Notes: a model not told the origin generated them from the letters alone. Shown: positions 42,426 through 52,535, numbered from the stretch's first letter. The stretch is DNA of 64,000 nt from Verrucomicrobiota bacterium (GCA_023431185.1 JAEYXS010000079.1:1-64000); one strand, 5' to 3'. Program-made: numbers and translations.

Positions 42426-43718
42426 TTACTTCGCTGCCACCGTTTTCTCTTCGCTGATGCACCACAGATGGCTGTAGGTGCGCAGGAAGAGTTCCCCATC
42501 GGAAGCCACTACGGAAGAGTTGGACTTTTCCTTCGGGCCGAGCGTGTTGATCGAGAGCAGCTCGAATTTCGGATTCGCCCGAAACACCACGCCATCACCA
42601 CCTTGAGTCATTGCGTAAAGCCGGTCGCCGGAGAGCATGACCGAGGACCAGTTCTGTCCGGATGGTCCCGGACCTTTGATGCGTTCCTCCCACACTAGCT
42701 TGCCGGTCTTAAGCTCGAAACACTCGGCCACGCCGGGATCGTTCAAGATGTAGATGTGACCTTCATGGATGACGGCCGAGCCGATACGCTGCTTCGTCTT
42801 AGGATGATGCCAAAGGCGCGTGGAGGTGACGTCACCATTACCGCCTGCTTTCACTGCCACACTCATACCGCCAAAGCCACCCATACCCACCACGATGCCT
42901 TCACTGTATATAGGTGAGGTATAAACGAGTGGGTTTAAGCCGCCGCATGTCCACAGCTCTTTGCCGGTCTTGGGATCGTAGGCGCAGATGCGCTTGGGCC
43001 AGGTCATGATGAGTTCATCGCGACCGTTCACGTTGCGCAAGATGGGATCGCTCCAGGAACCGATCCAGATATCGCGGTTCGGCTTTCCGGGAACGGGATT
43101 GCCCGGGTTGCCACCCGGTTCATCATGCTGCCAAACGGTTTTGCCGGTGCGCTTCTCCATCGCGATGAGGAAGGATTTCTCGCCTGGTCCTACATTGAGA
43201 TAGCAAAGATCGCCGGCGATGACCGGCGAGGCCGCGTTACCCCAGATGTGAACTTGCTTGCCGAGATCGCGTTTCCACAGCTCCTTGCCGTTCAGGTCGT
43301 AGCAATACACTCCGGCTGATCCAAACGACACGATGATGCGTTCGCCATCGGTGACCGGTGAAGCGGAGCAATAAGGATTCGTGGCGTGCGTCGTTTCTGG
43401 CTCGGCATAGACGACGCCTTGTTGCCAGAGCAGTTTTCCATTCGCCCGGTCGAAGCACATGAGCGTGCGGCGCTTCTCCTTGTCCACTGCTTGCGTGATG
43501 AAAACCTTGTTGCCCCAGACAATGGGCGTGGAGTTACCCGGACCGGGCAGCGCTATTTTCCAGCGAACATTTGTGTTCGCGTTCCATTTCAAAGGGAGAT
43601 TGGTTTCGCTGGTGACCCCGTCACCATTCGCTCCGCGCCACGAAGGCCAGTTGGCAGCGTGGACGTTAGTGATGGTCAGGCACAGGGCAAGTGACACACT
43701 GAACAAGGTGCGTTTCAT
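42426..43718 (-). CDS. Secreted PQQ-like beta-propeller repeat protein
   Basis: 430 residues with a Sec leader (LFSVSLALCLTITNVHA). The mature start NWPSWRGANGDGVTSETNLPLKW is the standard opening of PVC PQQ-like quinoprotein propellers. Repeats with tryptophan-docking blades follow, such as CFDRANGKLLWQ, AYDPKTGKELWTCGG and CFELKTGKLVWEE. Family members lack PQQ ligands in many cases and are thought to bind glycans or proteins; the function here is unknown. It ends the minus-strand unit and lies 12 bases after the PHP hydrolase gene. Confidence 0.88.
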   Translation of the reverse strand: MKRTLFSVSLALCLTITNVHAANWPSWRGANGDGVTSETNLPLKWNANTNVRWKIALPGPGNSTPIVWGNKVFITQAVDKEKRRTLMCFDRANGKLLWQQGVVYAEPETTHATNPYCSASPVTDGERIIVSFGSAGVYCYDLNGKELWKRDLGKQVHIWGNAASPVIAGDLCYLNVGPGEKSFLIAMEKRTGKTVWQHDEPGGNPGNPVPGKPNRDIWIGSWSDPILRNVNGRDELIMTWPKRICAYDPKTGKELWTCGGLNPLVYTSPIYSEGIVVGMGGFGGMSVAVKAGGNGDVTSTRLWHHPKTKQRIGSAVIHEGHIYILNDPGVAECFELKTGKLVWEERIKGPGPSGQNWSSVMLSGDRLYAMTQGGDGVVFRANPKFELLSINTLGPKEKSNSSVVASDGELFLRTYSHLWCISEEKTVAAK

Positions 43719-43729
43719 AAATTACCTCA

Positions 43730-46045
43730 TCAATCCGGGTGTGATTCTTGGATCAGGCGTTTATACGTCTGGCGGGCGTGCTCGTAATCGGCCAGTGCTT
43801 GCGTCATCTCCGGCGGGGCGATGAAGCGTTGTTTTTGCTGCCAGCAATTCTCCAAGCCATCGAGGCACCATTCTGCGCTCTTGCGCGAGGGGCGGATGGG
43901 CTGGTCACCCACGAGCACAAAAATAGGATTCGTGTGTGAGGATGGAAAGATGCGCAAGGCCACCCAACTGCTCTTATCCACCTTCACGTCGAAGCTGATG
44001 TCCTGCAATGAACCATCCGCCGTGATGTTTTTGCGCGCGACGGCATGGCCATTCACGATCGCCTCCACCGCCACCTGTCGCGTATCGCCGATGCGGGCAC
44101 GTTCGATCTGCCAGAAGGGTTTTTGATCCAGCGGCTTGTTTTTCAGTTCGGGATTCGGTGTTTCATTCAAGCGGGCGGCCACTTTGGCGCTGAGCTTCAC
44201 TGTACCTGCTTGTGTCAGCTTCAGTTCACTGCCTTTCTCACCCATCACCACATGGTTTGCTTTGAACTCCATGAGGTGGCTGTAGCCATCGCTCACATAA
44301 TTGCGGCCGACGCGGATGGCTTCACACCAGGCGTCGTAATCCAGCCGGCCATCCAGCTTCACATAAGAGCGGCCCAAGCCCACGCGCTCACCGTAAATGC
44401 AGGGGAAATCCGTCTCCCCGCTGATGCGCGTGCGGTAGCCGACATTCAACGTGTGATACCAGATGTTCAGCTCCCAGATGGACGGCGTATCCACCATGGA
44501 GAGAAAATCCACCGCCGGGACCAGCTTGCCATCGGGACCGGGCACCTGATGGGTGACGTTCATGATGTATTCATTCGCCCCGATACCATCGAAGCGCGGA
44601 CGGTTGTAGTTCGGCAATTCATTCCCCGGCACTTGCAGACCCCAGCCCGTATGCGCAGGCCCGACGAGTGCGCCCTGTTTCTTCGCCCAGCGCAGCGTGT
44701 TGAGGCAGAGCGTGGGCCAGTGCGTTGAAGAATTGCCGCCGGGATACATCTGGTCTTTCAGACGCAGCAGACAAAGATGCCCGGAACGATGCGAGCCGAA
44801 GCCGGACACCTCGATGTCGTAGCGCAGGAGATAGGGATAGGTGGAAACCTTGTCCACGTCGCCCGTGAAAAATTGTTTTTGATAATCGAAGCACGGCCCC
44901 CATGTCAGATTGGCCCCTACTTTTAGGTCTTCACCGAGGCAATGCCGCAGCATATCAGGTGCATGCACACCTTCTGTGGGATTCGTGTAGTGCGCGCAAC
45001 CAGCGGCATGGATGTGATGATCCCCCGACCACCAACCGCTGAGCGATGGATCGATCCAGCGAGTTGCCTTGAAGTCCAGTTTCTTGGTTTTCTCCGTTAC
45101 TTCGACATTATGGGTTTGCGGAATGGATTCCGGTCCGCGCGCAAACAGGATGGTGTATTTACCTGCGGGCAATTTGAGGCTTTCACCATCGGCCCGATAG
45201 ACTTGTGGATGAAAAGCGAAGTCGGGTGCGAGCCGCTTGGCCTGACTGGGATAGACGCGCCCGGCTTGGTCGCGCACTTCAAAGGCGGCCGTGGTCGGTT
45301 TGTTATTCTCATCGCGGACGCCCAGCTTGATCTCATACGCCGGCAGCGCCGTGAAAAGCGTGTCCACTTCGTTACGGAAACCGAGGTCTTGTGTCCCTTG
45401 CCCTACATTGAACGAGATCTTCGCCTCCCGCTTGCCCGCATCACGGCTGTATAGCTGGATGAGGCGATACTCCACCTCCAACCCGCTCAAGGTCGGCGTG
45501 AGCGGTTGGCGGTCGAACATCTGCAGGTCCAGCCAGCGCGCTTCTTGAGCGGGCTGGGTGAAGTCGCGCGCTTTGCCTTTGGCCGCCCGATCAGAAGGGG
45601 TGTTGGCTGAGCCGGAATGAAACAAGGATTCCGCGTTCGGACTGAGGCCAACCAATGCCGCGGTGGTGCCCGCTTCATTATGCACTTTCACCAGAAACTG
45701 CCGCCAGCCTTGCTCCACCAGCTCCGGTTTGGCCGGACCGGCAGCCACTTTCACACGCATCTCAGGATTGATATGCACCACATAGAGGACGTGCTTATCC
45801 AGCACCTGTTGCAACTGACGGACCGCAACCACCGCATCGGTCTCGTTGATGGCCGCATCGATGGCGGCACGATCCGTTGCGGGCAAGGGTGACCCAAGAT
45901 ATTCCGTGGCGCTGAGCAAACGCCGCACCTGGGCGGTCAATGGCTGCCGTTCAACCCCGGTGATGACCGGCGGTTCAGCAGCGAAAGCCGAGTTGATACT
46001 GAATAACAACACCGTCAGACCAAGGCACAGGCGTGACGCGTTCAT
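43730..46045 (-). CDS. CehA/McbA-type PHP metallohydrolase, secreted
   Basis: 771 residues from ATG 46045, which gives a good leader (LCLGLTVLLFSINSAFA). The first 350 residues hold an unassigned beta-rich domain. A PHP-type metal site follows as WWSGDHHIHAAGC with HYTNPTEGVHAPDML, and AHTGWG and ISGETDFPCIYGERVG supply further ligands. CehA/McbA enzymes hydrolyse phosphoesters and carbaryl-type esters. The C-terminal region ends in a basic helix. Confidence 0.83.
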   Translation of the reverse strand: MNASRLCLGLTVLLFSINSAFAAEPPVITGVERQPLTAQVRRLLSATEYLGSPLPATDRAAIDAAINETDAVVAVRQLQQVLDKHVLYVVHINPEMRVKVAAGPAKPELVEQGWRQFLVKVHNEAGTTAALVGLSPNAESLFHSGSANTPSDRAAKGKARDFTQPAQEARWLDLQMFDRQPLTPTLSGLEVEYRLIQLYSRDAGKREAKISFNVGQGTQDLGFRNEVDTLFTALPAYEIKLGVRDENNKPTTAAFEVRDQAGRVYPSQAKRLAPDFAFHPQVYRADGESLKLPAGKYTILFARGPESIPQTHNVEVTEKTKKLDFKATRWIDPSLSGWWSGDHHIHAAGCAHYTNPTEGVHAPDMLRHCLGEDLKVGANLTWGPCFDYQKQFFTGDVDKVSTYPYLLRYDIEVSGFGSHRSGHLCLLRLKDQMYPGGNSSTHWPTLCLNTLRWAKKQGALVGPAHTGWGLQVPGNELPNYNRPRFDGIGANEYIMNVTHQVPGPDGKLVPAVDFLSMVDTPSIWELNIWYHTLNVGYRTRISGETDFPCIYGERVGLGRSYVKLDGRLDYDAWCEAIRVGRNYVSDGYSHLMEFKANHVVMGEKGSELKLTQAGTVKLSAKVAARLNETPNPELKNKPLDQKPFWQIERARIGDTRQVAVEAIVNGHAVARKNITADGSLQDISFDVKVDKSSWVALRIFPSSHTNPIFVLVGDQPIRPSRKSAEWCLDGLENCWQQKQRFIAPPEMTQALADYEHARQTYKRLIQESHPD

Positions 46046-46120
46046 AGGCAGTCTTCCAGAATAAAGGGCGATAGCTGGAGAATAGCACAATCCCCGTGAG
46101 TGAACAGGTGAAATTGAAAC

Positions 46121-46146
46121 CCTGTCATACGTGAAAGCATGACAGG
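46121..46146 (-). terminator. Weak terminator-like hairpin after the GH63-like gene
   Basis: CCTGTCAT/ATGACAGG form an 8-bp perfect stem with a 10-base loop, about 35 bases after the GH63-like stop (46180) on the minus strand. The following T-tract is poor (GTTTCAATTT), so termination would be partial at most. Confidence 0.35.
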
Positions 46147-46179
46147 TTAAGCCAATCAGCAGACCATCCTGAAAACGAA

Positions 46180-48891
46180 CTACTCCGGCCACTGCTTCAG
46201 GCCGTCACGCGCATAATCTTCGATGTGACGGATGCTCAAGGCCGTCCAGCCCGTCTGATGACTGGCTCCAAGACCCTGCCCCGTTTCGGCATGGAAATAC
46301 TCGTGGAAGAGCACGAGTTTTTTCCAATGCGGATCGGTGTTGAAGAAGGGATGCCCGTTATGACAAGGCCGCTCGCCCTTTTTATCCTTTAAGAAAATGG
46401 ACGCCAGCCGGCGGTCGATCTCATCGGCCACTTGTTGCAGATTCAGCCTTTGTCCTGAGCCTACCGGGCACTCGACCAGCAGGTCATTGCCGTAGAAATG
46501 ATGGTAGCGCTCCAACGCTTCCGTGAGCAGATAGTTCACCGGGAACCAGATCGGCCCGCGCCAGTTCGAGTTGCCGCCGAAGAGCCATGAGTTCGATTCA
46601 CCCGGCAGATAATCCACGCGATACTCATCTCCGTTCACTTGCAGGATGAAGGGTGAGTCCTCGTGGAATTTCGACATCGAACGAATGCCGTAGTTCGACA
46701 AAAACTCCGTCTCATCCAGCAGATAACGCAAAACGCGCTCCAACTGGTCACGCGAAGGGATGGCCAGCAAACGAAGTTTCTCACCGTAATCGCACGAACT
46801 GATATGTCGCGCGAGGTCTTTGCGGTTCTCCATGAACCAGGTGAACCGCTTGTAGAAGCCGGGCAGTTGCCGGATCTTTTCCTCTTCCAACACTTCGACC
46901 GCGATCAGGGGCAGCAGCCCCACCAGCGAGCGCGTCTTCAACGGAATGACCGAGGAATCCGTATGGATGCGGTCATAGTAAAAGCCGTCTTCCTCATCCC
47001 ACAGACCGCTGCCGCCCAAGGTGTTCATGGAATCGGCGATCTGCACGAAGTGCTCGAAGAACTTCGACGCCATATCGGAGTAGGCAGGCCGGATCTTGTC
47101 GCCGTCCTTCGCCAGTTCCAGCGCCATCGCGAGCATGGTGGTGCAATAGAACGCCATCCACGCCGTCCCATCCGCTTGTTGTAACGTGCCGCCGGTTGGC
47201 AATGGCCGTGAACGATCGAACACACCGATGTTGTCCAATCCAAGAAAGCCGCCGGAGAAGAGGTTCTTGCCCGTGGCGTCCTTGCGGTTCACCCACCAGG
47301 TGAAGTTCAGCAGCAGCTTCTGGAAGGCGCTTTCCAGGAAATCACGGTCCCGTTCGCCCTCTTTGGCCGAGATCTTGTAGACACGCCAGACTGCCCAGGC
47401 ATGCACCGGCGGGTTCACATCACCCATCGCGAATTCATAGGCAGGTATCTGCCCGTTCGGGTGCATGTACCACTCGCGCAGTAACAGAAGGAGCTGGCCT
47501 TTGGCGAACTCCGGGTCCACCCGCGCAAAGGGGATCATGTGGAAGGCCAGATCCCAAGCGGCAAACCATGGATACTCCCACTTGTCCGGCATGGAGAGCA
47601 CATCACGACTGTAAAGGTGCGGCCAGTCATGATTCCGCCCCAGGAGACGGCTCTCCGGCGGTTTGGCCACATCCGCATCGCCCTTCAACCAGTCTTCCAC
47701 CACGTAATGATAGAATTGCTTGGTCCACAAAAGACCGGCGTAAGCCTGACGGACGACGCTGCACTCGCTCTCGTCCAGTTCGGTTACCTTGATGGAATTG
47801 TAGAACTCGTCCGCCTCCGCCAGACGCTTCTCGAAAATCTCCCCAAATGCCGGGCCAAAAGCCTGCTTCGGCGCCTCCGCCTCCGAGTAAAGACGCAGCC
47901 GGATGACGCGCGAACCGCCTGGCTCGATCTCGAACTGGCAATGCGGTGCTGCCTTCGTGCCGCGCAGCTTCGGATTCACCGCCTCCTTTTTGCCGCTGAT
48001 GACGTAGTCGTGAAACGCATCCTTCACGTACTTGGAGGCATTCGGCGTATTGAAAAGCTTAGTGAAATTCGTCTCGTTATCCGTGAAGAGGAACGGCGCT
48101 TTTTGCCCGTCAGCCGCCGCTTCAAATTCCAGATAATAGCGGTGCAAGGACTCATGGTGCAACGCGAGCTTGTGCGGTGTCACCTGCTCGATGCGTGGCC
48201 GCATGGAGCAGCCCTCATGCGTGCAACCCCAGATCCAGGTATTGCGGAACCAGAGCGTCGGCAGCACATGGATGGGTGCCTTCTCTGGACCACGATTGTG
48301 CACCGTGATCTGGATCAGGATGTCGTTCGGTCCGCCCTTCGCATACTCTACGAAAACATCGAAGTAACGGCTCTCATCAAACGCACCCGTGTCTTCCAGC
48401 TCATACTCGGGCGCTTCTTTCCCTCGGATTTGATTTTCCTCCACCAGTTTCGCGTAGGGATATTCCGACTGCGGATACTTGTAGAGCGCCTTGAGGTAGG
48501 AATGGGTCGGTGTCGAATCGAGGTAAAAATAGACCTCTTTGACATCCTCACCGTGATTGCCTTGCGGCCCCGTCAGGCCGAACAGACGTTCCTTGAGGAT
48601 CGGATCCTTGCCATTCCACAGAGCGAGCGCGAAGCACAGGCGCCCCTCACGATCCGTGATGCCCATGAGACCGTCTTCACCCCAACGATACGCCCGGCTG
48701 CGGGCATGATCGTGCGGAAAGTAATCCCAGCAGGTGCCATAGGGAGAATAATCTTCGCGGACCGTGGCCCATTGCCGCTCGGAGAGGTAGGGCCCCCAGC
48801 GTTTCCAGTTGCTAGCCCGCTTGGCATCCTCTTGCAGCCGCTGCCACTCCGCCCCGCTGCGCCGTTGGATGATTTTAGTATCGCCCGACAT
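46180..48891 (-). CDS. Glycoside hydrolase family 63-like glucosidase
   Basis: 903 residues without signal peptide. GH63 marks are RWGPYLSERQWATVREDYSPYGTCWDYFPHDHARSRAYRWGEDG at the N-terminus, then GFLGLDNIGVFDRSRPLP with a catalytic Asp, QADGTAWMAFY, WDEEDGFYYD and WRGPIWFPVNYLL. The family includes glucosidases and mannosyl- or glucosylglycerate hydrolases; the substrate here is not fixed by sequence alone. It is likely cytoplasmic. The neighbouring CehA-type and PQQ-like genes are transcribed in the same direction. Confidence 0.88.
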   Translation of the reverse strand: MSGDTKIIQRRSGAEWQRLQEDAKRASNWKRWGPYLSERQWATVREDYSPYGTCWDYFPHDHARSRAYRWGEDGLMGITDREGRLCFALALWNGKDPILKERLFGLTGPQGNHGEDVKEVYFYLDSTPTHSYLKALYKYPQSEYPYAKLVEENQIRGKEAPEYELEDTGAFDESRYFDVFVEYAKGGPNDILIQITVHNRGPEKAPIHVLPTLWFRNTWIWGCTHEGCSMRPRIEQVTPHKLALHHESLHRYYLEFEAAADGQKAPFLFTDNETNFTKLFNTPNASKYVKDAFHDYVISGKKEAVNPKLRGTKAAPHCQFEIEPGGSRVIRLRLYSEAEAPKQAFGPAFGEIFEKRLAEADEFYNSIKVTELDESECSVVRQAYAGLLWTKQFYHYVVEDWLKGDADVAKPPESRLLGRNHDWPHLYSRDVLSMPDKWEYPWFAAWDLAFHMIPFARVDPEFAKGQLLLLLREWYMHPNGQIPAYEFAMGDVNPPVHAWAVWRVYKISAKEGERDRDFLESAFQKLLLNFTWWVNRKDATGKNLFSGGFLGLDNIGVFDRSRPLPTGGTLQQADGTAWMAFYCTTMLAMALELAKDGDKIRPAYSDMASKFFEHFVQIADSMNTLGGSGLWDEEDGFYYDRIHTDSSVIPLKTRSLVGLLPLIAVEVLEEEKIRQLPGFYKRFTWFMENRKDLARHISSCDYGEKLRLLAIPSRDQLERVLRYLLDETEFLSNYGIRSMSKFHEDSPFILQVNGDEYRVDYLPGESNSWLFGGNSNWRGPIWFPVNYLLTEALERYHHFYGNDLLVECPVGSGQRLNLQQVADEIDRRLASIFLKDKKGERPCHNGHPFFNTDPHWKKLVLFHEYFHAETGQGLGASHQTGWTALSIRHIEDYARDGLKQWPE

Positions 48892-48999
48892 TCCGCGCGG
48901 AGCCTACGCCGTAAAAGCCGGTCTGAAAAGCGGCATCGCAACTCTTTTTACGCGAAATACTAATGGATAAAACGTGGATCTCTCAAAAAACGGAGGCGA

Positions 49000-49962
49000 T
49001 CACACCTTCCAGTTCACCACATTGACCGGCGCACCATCCAGAAATGCTTTCACGTTCGCGACCGCGATCTCCATCAAACGCGTGCGCGACGCCTTCGTAG
49101 CCCAGGCGATATGAGGGGTGACCAGACAGTTCTTGGCCGTCAGCAACGGGTTACCATTCTTGGGCGGTTCGATGCTCAACACGTCCAACCCGGCTCCCCC
49201 GATCTTCCCCTGATTAAGCGCCTCCGCCAGAGCTGCCTCATCAATCAAGGGCCCGCGCCCCGTGTTCAACAGGAAAGCGGTTGGTTTCATCCTGGAAAGC
49301 CGGTCTTTATCGATCAAATGCTTAGTCTCCGGTGTGAGCGGACAATGCAGGCTGATGACATCACTGAGGTGAAAAATCGCCTCCAGGCTCACGAACTTGA
49401 CTCCGTTCTCTTCCGTGCCATTACGGCTGCGGGAATAAGCCACCACCTTCATCCCGAAGCTTTGCGCGATCTTGGCCACCATCTGACCGATGCGTCCATA
49501 ACCGATGATGCCAAAGGTCTGACCGGAAATTTCGATCAAAGGTCTGTCCCAATAGCAGAAATCCACGCTGCTTTGCCAGCGGCCATCTCGTGTGGTTTGG
49601 GCATGATGGCCGACATGAAAGGTAAGCTCCATGAGCAGAGCGAACGTCAACTGCGCCACGGAAGGCGTGCTGTAATCCGGGATGTTCGCCACCCGGATGC
49701 GGCGTTCATAAGCCGTCTCCACATCCACGACATTGTACCCCGTCGCCAATACACCGATGTACCTGAGCAGGGGCAACTGCTCGATGGCCTCGTGGCTGAT
49801 GGGGCATTTGTTGGTGAGCACGATGGAGGCATTCATCGCCCGTTCCACGACTTGCTCAACCGGCGTGCGGTCATACACCGTCACGTCTCCCAGTTTCTTT
49901 AGTGCATCCCAGTTGAGATCCCCCGGATTCAACGTATACCCGTCCAACACGACGATATTCAT
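49000..49962 (-). CDS. D-isomer-specific 2-hydroxyacid dehydrogenase (glycerate/hydroxypyruvate reductase-like)
   Basis: 320 residues. The Rossmann motif is IGYGRIGQMVAKIAQSFGMKV, and the catalytic set is NTGRGPLIDE (Arg), LSIEPPK (Glu) and TPHIAWATKASRTRL (His). The segment IPDYSTPSVAQLTFALLMELTFHVG fits HprA-like glycerate dehydrogenases. The gene follows a related dehydrogenase by 18 bases, so the two are co-transcribed. Confidence 0.9.
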   Translation of the reverse strand: MNIVVLDGYTLNPGDLNWDALKKLGDVTVYDRTPVEQVVERAMNASIVLTNKCPISHEAIEQLPLLRYIGVLATGYNVVDVETAYERRIRVANIPDYSTPSVAQLTFALLMELTFHVGHHAQTTRDGRWQSSVDFCYWDRPLIEISGQTFGIIGYGRIGQMVAKIAQSFGMKVVAYSRSRNGTEENGVKFVSLEAIFHLSDVISLHCPLTPETKHLIDKDRLSRMKPTAFLLNTGRGPLIDEAALAEALNQGKIGGAGLDVLSIEPPKNGNPLLTAKNCLVTPHIAWATKASRTRLMEIAVANVKAFLDGAPVNVVNWKV

Positions 49963-49980
49963 AGAAAAAATCTGTCCCCC

Positions 49981-50982
49981 TTAGCTCAATTTTACCCGCA
50001 AAGCTGCTGAACCCAGCACGTCCTTGTTCACTACAAATTTAGGCGTCACCCCGGCTTGCGCATCCAAGACCGCCTGCGCTGCCGCCTGGCAAACGGAACG
50101 CCCTGTATCGCGACCGAACGAAGCCTGATGCGGCGTCATCAAAAGCCGGGGCGCTTTTCTCAACGGGTGGTCCGCAGGCAACGGCTCGACACAAAAAGCA
50201 TCCAATGCCGCCCCGCCTATCTTGCCCAGGTGCAAGGTCTCGGCCAGCGCCGCCTCATCCACCAAAGCTCCGCGCGCGGTGTTGATGAAAAATGCGGAGG
50301 ATTTCATGCGCTGCAACTGTTCGCGCCCGATCATGCCGCGATTTTCCGGAGTCAACGCCGCGTGCAGACAAACGTAATCACTCTGTTCTAGGAGGTCGTT
50401 CAGGGAAACAAACTTGGCCGCGGGTGTCACTGGACCTTTGGGCGGAAAAAGGTCGTGCGCCAGGATGCGCATGTTGAAACCCGTCGCGCGTTTGGCCACG
50501 GCCCGGCCGATGCGCCCGTAGCCGATGATGCCCAGCGTTTTGCCGTTCACATCCTCGCCCCATTGCGGTGCCCATGCGCCTTGTCGCATAGTGTGATGGC
50601 CCTCCCCCACGCCACGCGCTGCCGCGAGCAGGAGGGAGAAAGTATAATCCGCCACAGCTTCATCCAACAGGCCCGGAGTATTGGTGACCAAGATGCCCAG
50701 ACGGGTGGCGGTCGAGAAGTCCACCGAGTCATATCCGACCCCCCAACGGGAGATGAGTTTCAGATTCTGTGCGGCAGAGGACTCGAGCACAGTCGCATCA
50801 AACTTATCCACCCCGGCGATGACTGCGTCTGCACCGGAGATGTGTTTGAGCAGGTCTTCCCTGGGAAAAGGACCGGTCGGTGGCGCAAGCGTCACCGGGC
50901 AACCGGCCGCTCGCAATTTTGCCACCGTGGACTCGCCCACGATGTTGATTGCCGGAGCCGTAGAAACAACCGTCCATGACAT
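49981..50982 (-). CDS. D-isomer-specific 2-hydroxyacid dehydrogenase (phosphoglycerate dehydrogenase-like)
   Basis: 333 residues. The Rossmann motif is GIIGYGRIGRAVAKRATGFNMR; the catalytic residues lie in NTARGALVDE (Arg), DAFCVEPLPADHPL (Glu) and TPHQASFGRDT (His). VGYDSVDFSTATRLGILVTNTPG is the typical lid segment. It is a paralogue of the downstream gene but differs in length and C-terminus; there is no regulatory ACT domain, so serine feedback is unlikely. Confidence 0.9.
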   Translation of the reverse strand: MSWTVVSTAPAINIVGESTVAKLRAAGCPVTLAPPTGPFPREDLLKHISGADAVIAGVDKFDATVLESSAAQNLKLISRWGVGYDSVDFSTATRLGILVTNTPGLLDEAVADYTFSLLLAAARGVGEGHHTMRQGAWAPQWGEDVNGKTLGIIGYGRIGRAVAKRATGFNMRILAHDLFPPKGPVTPAAKFVSLNDLLEQSDYVCLHAALTPENRGMIGREQLQRMKSSAFFINTARGALVDEAALAETLHLGKIGGAALDAFCVEPLPADHPLRKAPRLLMTPHQASFGRDTGRSVCQAAAQAVLDAQAGVTPKFVVNKDVLGSAALRVKLS

Positions 50983-51068
50983 GGGCGAAGTGTAACCGTC
51001 CTGAAATGGCGGACAAGAAAAGAGAGGCCCAAGGTGTGATTTCTACCACCAGCGCTGCACCGACCAAC

Positions 51069-52406
51069 TCACTTAGCTGAATCACTTTTCTCTTTCGCAT
51101 CGCCGACTTTCTCCCGCCACTGGCGCAAGGTCATACCGGGCGTCACTTTGCCGAAGCGATGTTTGGCCATCCCGATGCGTTGGGAAAGATAGATGCCCGA
51201 GTGTCCGCTGAAGAGGTAGGCGACAAAACAAGCCGTCGCCAGATAGACCACGTGGTCGGCTCCGAAAAGTTCAATCCCCATGATTGTGCAGGCTAGCGGC
51301 GTATTGGTCGCCCCGGCAAAGACGGCGACGAACCCCAAGGCGGCGAAGAGATCTGGTGGCACGCCTAACACGCCGGAAAGCGCATTGCCCAAGGCCGCGC
51401 CGATGAAGAAAAGCGGCGTCACTTCGCCTCCTTTGAAACCGCAAGCCAGGGTGACGACGGTGAACACTATCTTCCACCACCAGCTCCAAGGGTGGACTTC
51501 GCTGGAATGGAAAAAAGAGACGATGGTTATGGCATCGGGATCAGGCGAGGAAACCCCGAGGCCCAGATAATCATGTGTCCCGAGCAGCAAAGTCAGCAGT
51601 ATGACCGCTACCCCACCCACGGCGGGACGTAACAAGGGTGAGTTGATGTGCTGCTTGAACAACGCGTGCATGCGATGGGAAAACTCGGCGAAAAATGCGC
51701 TGACCAGACCAAACGCCACGGCAGCCAAGGCCACCTTGGCCAGCAGCACCGGGTCCACCTTGAACAGGCCGACCGAGTTAAACCCAATTTGATACTGCGT
51801 GTGTCCAACACCCCAAGCGTGGCAACTCCAATCCCCGACGACTGCCGCGACAAGACAGGGCAACAAGGCTTCATACTTGAATTGCCGGATCACCAGCACT
51901 TCCATGGCGAAGACTGCACCGGCCAAAGGCGTGCCGAAGACTGCACCAAACCCGGCCGCTATGCCCGCCATCAACAGGATGCGTAAATCATCATCTACCA
52001 GCTTCAAGTAGCGGGCCCAGGCCCCAGCGATGCTCCCGCCCATCTGCACAGCGGTACCTTCCCTCCCGGCGGAACCGCCGAACAGATGCGTGACCAAAGT
52101 GCCCATCAATACCAACGGAGCCATCCGCGCGGGCACGCCACCACCCGGTTCGTGGATCTGTTCCATGATGAGATTGTTACCTCCCTCCACCGTCTTGCCC
52201 CAGCGGTGATAGATGTAGCCAACCAACACCCCGGCCAGGGGCAGAAGATAAAGCAACCACGGGTGCTCAAACCGGATTTGCGTCACCACATCAAGACTCC
52301 AGAGAAAGAAGGCTACCGCAGTGCCCGCCATGATCCCCAAGGGAATGGCCATGACCGTAGCCTTGAGGCTGGGTTTGAAACTCTGGTTTGGACTCGATTC
52401 GGGCAT
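51069..52406 (-). CDS. Fluoride-type ClC transporter (CLC-F family)
   Basis: 445 residues with about ten membrane helices. Family marks are VEGGNNLIMEQIHEP in place of the chloride-type GSGIP loop, GSAGREGTAVQMGG with the gating Glu116, and KGGEVTPLFFIGAALGN. The GNNL and GREGT forms characterise the CLC-F subgroup that exports fluoride in exchange for protons, rather than chloride channels. A fluoride riboswitch-like leader ends 18 bases before the start codon, which strongly supports a fluoride substrate. Confidence 0.9.
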   Translation of the reverse strand: MPESSPNQSFKPSLKATVMAIPLGIMAGTAVAFFLWSLDVVTQIRFEHPWLLYLLPLAGVLVGYIYHRWGKTVEGGNNLIMEQIHEPGGGVPARMAPLVLMGTLVTHLFGGSAGREGTAVQMGGSIAGAWARYLKLVDDDLRILLMAGIAAGFGAVFGTPLAGAVFAMEVLVIRQFKYEALLPCLVAAVVGDWSCHAWGVGHTQYQIGFNSVGLFKVDPVLLAKVALAAVAFGLVSAFFAEFSHRMHALFKQHINSPLLRPAVGGVAVILLTLLLGTHDYLGLGVSSPDPDAITIVSFFHSSEVHPWSWWWKIVFTVVTLACGFKGGEVTPLFFIGAALGNALSGVLGVPPDLFAALGFVAVFAGATNTPLACTIMGIELFGADHVVYLATACFVAYLFSGHSGIYLSQRIGMAKHRFGKVTPGMTLRQWREKVGDAKEKSDSAK

Positions 52407-52423
52407 AATGCTGCTACGTTTTA

Positions 52424-52492
52424 GGTAGGAGTCATCAGCCCTGCAGAGGCAGAGGCGGTTCCCCGAAGACCGGGCAGGCAGAGTCCATTGCC
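52424..52492 (-). promoter_or_regulatory. Fluoride (crcB motif) riboswitch
   Basis: Read on the minus strand, the leader starts GGCAATGGACTCTGCC (P1 hairpin GGCA/UGCC, the compensatory form of the consensus GGCG/CGCC) and ends GGCTGATGACTCCTACC, which is identical to the conserved crcB 3' segment. Between them is a variable stem region containing CGGU...ACCG. The expected pseudoknot GGA with TCC is kept for three pairs, with one mismatch after it. A short CTAC/GTAG stem lies just before the ATG at 52406 and may be the expression platform. The class switches on fluoride exporters when fluoride is present. Confidence 0.82.
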
Positions 52493-52535
52493 TGTGACAG
52501 GATTAAGCTCGCCCCTCTTCATCCCGTCAAGCCCC

